Source: Thermomonas fusca DSM 15424 (GTDB lineage: Bacteria > Pseudomonadota > Gammaproteobacteria > Xanthomonadales > Xanthomonadaceae). From it: a DNA stretch of 64,000 nucleotides. Position 1 is the first letter of the stretch. Each line of letters begins with the position of its first letter. Positions 63,901 to 64,000 of the stretch are shown here, piece by piece. The position numbers and the translations under genes were made by a program. The stretch is taken from contig NZ_AUIV01000022.1 of assembly GCF_000423885.1 (NCBI RefSeq), forward strand, positions 1 through 64,000. Direction: 5' to 3'. The notes below the pieces were generated by a model that did not search any database, had not been told where the DNA came from, and saw only the letters and a program-made list of their open reading frames with translations.

Positions 63901-64000
63901 ATCCGCTTCCGCGACATCCAGGCGCAGCCGCGCAAGATCATCTCCTCGCCGATCTGGTCGGGGCTGGAGGACGAGCACGTCAGCTACAACGCCGGCTACA
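60922..64000 (+). CDS. narG: Respiratory nitrate reductase alpha subunit NarG (partial, runs off window)
   Basis: This is the catalytic molybdenum subunit of membrane-bound nitrate reductase. The first 1026 codons are present and the 3' end lies beyond 64000 (the family is about 1240-1260 residues). The FS0 cluster ligands are in HGVNCTGSCSW (His50, Cys54, Cys58) with a further Cys in EPRGCPRGASYSWY. The Mo-ligand Asp lies in FYDWYCDLPPSSPQVWGEQT. The motif AMNHWYHNDMNYRGLI is conserved. ATG 60922 has AAGAGGA upstream. narH, narJ and narI are expected to follow. Confidence 0.97.
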   Translation, partial: MSYFLDRLQFFKRNPEEFADGHGFTKTESREWENSYRARWQYDKIVRSTHGVNCTGSCSWKIYVKNGLVTWETQQTDYPRTRPDLPNHEPRGCPRGASYSWYLYSANRLKYPLIRGALLRMWRQARKTMAPVDAWASIVEDQAKAKDYKSRRGMGGFARVRWDEANEMIAAANLYTVKQYGPDRVVGFSPIPAMSMVSYASGARYLSLLGGACLSFYDWYCDLPPSSPQVWGEQTDVPESADWYNSRYIIAWGSNVPQTRTPDAHFFTEARYNGTKTVAITPDYSEVAKLTDHWLHPKQGTDAALAFAFGHVILKEFHVDQPSQYFTDYCRQYTDMPLLVRLERRDDGRLVAGRYLRASDLGGLGEANNPEWKTLAFDETTGAITVPNGSVGFRWGEKGKWNIEEKDSAGRETRLQLSFKDGGDGIEAVSFPYFGGVEHEKWTASKFEDVLERNLPVRRVQTADGETLVATVYDLLLAQYGVDRGFGGGNVATSFDDNIPGTPAWQEKITGVPRLDVIEIAREFARTADKTHGRSMVIVGAAMNHWYHNDMNYRGLINMLLMCGCVGQTGGGWAHYVGQEKLRPQTGWQPLAFALDWSKPPRHMNGTSFFYFNSDQWRYEKLDVKEILSPLADPTKFTGSMVDLNLRAVRMGWLPSAPQLDRNPIEVVREAEKAGVAPVDYAVAQLKSGALDFAFADPDAPQNYPRNMFIWRSNLLGSSGKGHEYMLRHLLGTRHGVQGKDLGERGALKPEEVKWRDEAPEGKLDLLVTLDFRMCTTALYSDIVLPTATWYEKNDLNTSDMHPFIHPLSKAVDPAWESRSDWDIFKGIAKTVSQMAPGVLDVVKDLVLVPTLHDTPNELAMPLGVTDWKKGECEAIPGKTMPSMVVVERDYPNLYKKFTSLGPLLDKQGNGGKGMNWDTKDEVHFLGDLNHRVREEGVSQGRPQIDSAIDACEVILHLAPETNGHVAVKAWESLGTFTGRDHTHLAVGKEHEAIRFRDIQAQPRKIISSPIWSGLEDEHVSYNAGY

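Overview
This is a high-GC (about 70%) chromosomal segment. Its gene content and layout point to the family Xanthomonadaceae (Lysobacter, Thermomonas or Pseudoxanthomonas type). The markers are the lexA2-imuA-imuB-dnaE2 mutasome cassette, a TPP-riboswitch-controlled TonB receptor with a PnuC-type transporter, xanthomonad-style REP elements, and core genes (rplU-rpmA-obgE, rpsT/murJ, ribF-ileS-lspA-ispH) in the usual gammaproteobacterial order. Genus assignment is inference, since no marker search could be run.

Layout. 1-660: non-coding, repeat-bearing DNA ending in a tRNA-3'-end-like sequence and a terminator, possibly the edge of an integrated element. 722-5130 (mostly minus strand): thiamine salvage, with an APH-type kinase, a TPP riboswitch, a TonB-dependent receptor and a PnuC/PnuT permease. 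5273-11062: SOS mutagenesis operon. 11129-16106: tRNA-Leu(CAG), RNase R, a lower-GC gene of unknown function, RlmB, a small membrane protein and RNase T. 16148-18177: a bufferin-type RiPP operon (precursor, MNIO enzyme, partner protein) whose precursor carries two EF-hands. 18273-25612: a phosphate regulon (phoU, pstBAC, two pstS paralogues with Pho boxes, and a divergent phosphate porin). 25735-35572: housekeeping and small-metabolism genes (nth, two crotonases, a FKBP-like protein, NUDIX, sulfurtransferase, ArsC-like, thioesterase, uvrA). 35661-45190: ribosomal proteins, ObgE, MurJ, RibF with a REPIN in its 3' end, IleS, LspA, IspH and tRNA-Thr(CGT). 45214-54608: a Ca-binding-motif protein, RadA, a MarR-controlled EmrAB-TolC type efflux operon and small proteins. 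54686-64000: an anaerobic nitrate-respiration block with FNR-type boxes, a Moco-riboswitch-like leader, moaA, a moaC-moaB fusion, moeA, moaD, moaE, narK and the first 1026 codons of narG, which runs off the window.

How the genes work together. The moa/moe genes make the molybdenum cofactor that NarG needs, and NarK moves nitrate and nitrite. FNR-like sites precede both moaA and narK, so cofactor supply and enzyme synthesis appear to share oxygen control, with a Moco-sensing leader adding feedback on moaA. The Pho genes form a complete uptake path from outer-membrane porin to periplasmic binding proteins, ABC permease and PhoU. The LexA2 cassette has its -10 element embedded in a palindromic operator, which supports moving the lexA2 start codon.

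The most interesting items are the EF-hand bufferin, the leader/terminator RNA upstream of the kinase gene, the re-assigned and possibly leaderless LexA2 start, the REPIN-encoded tail of RibF, and the layered control of the nitrate/Moco block.
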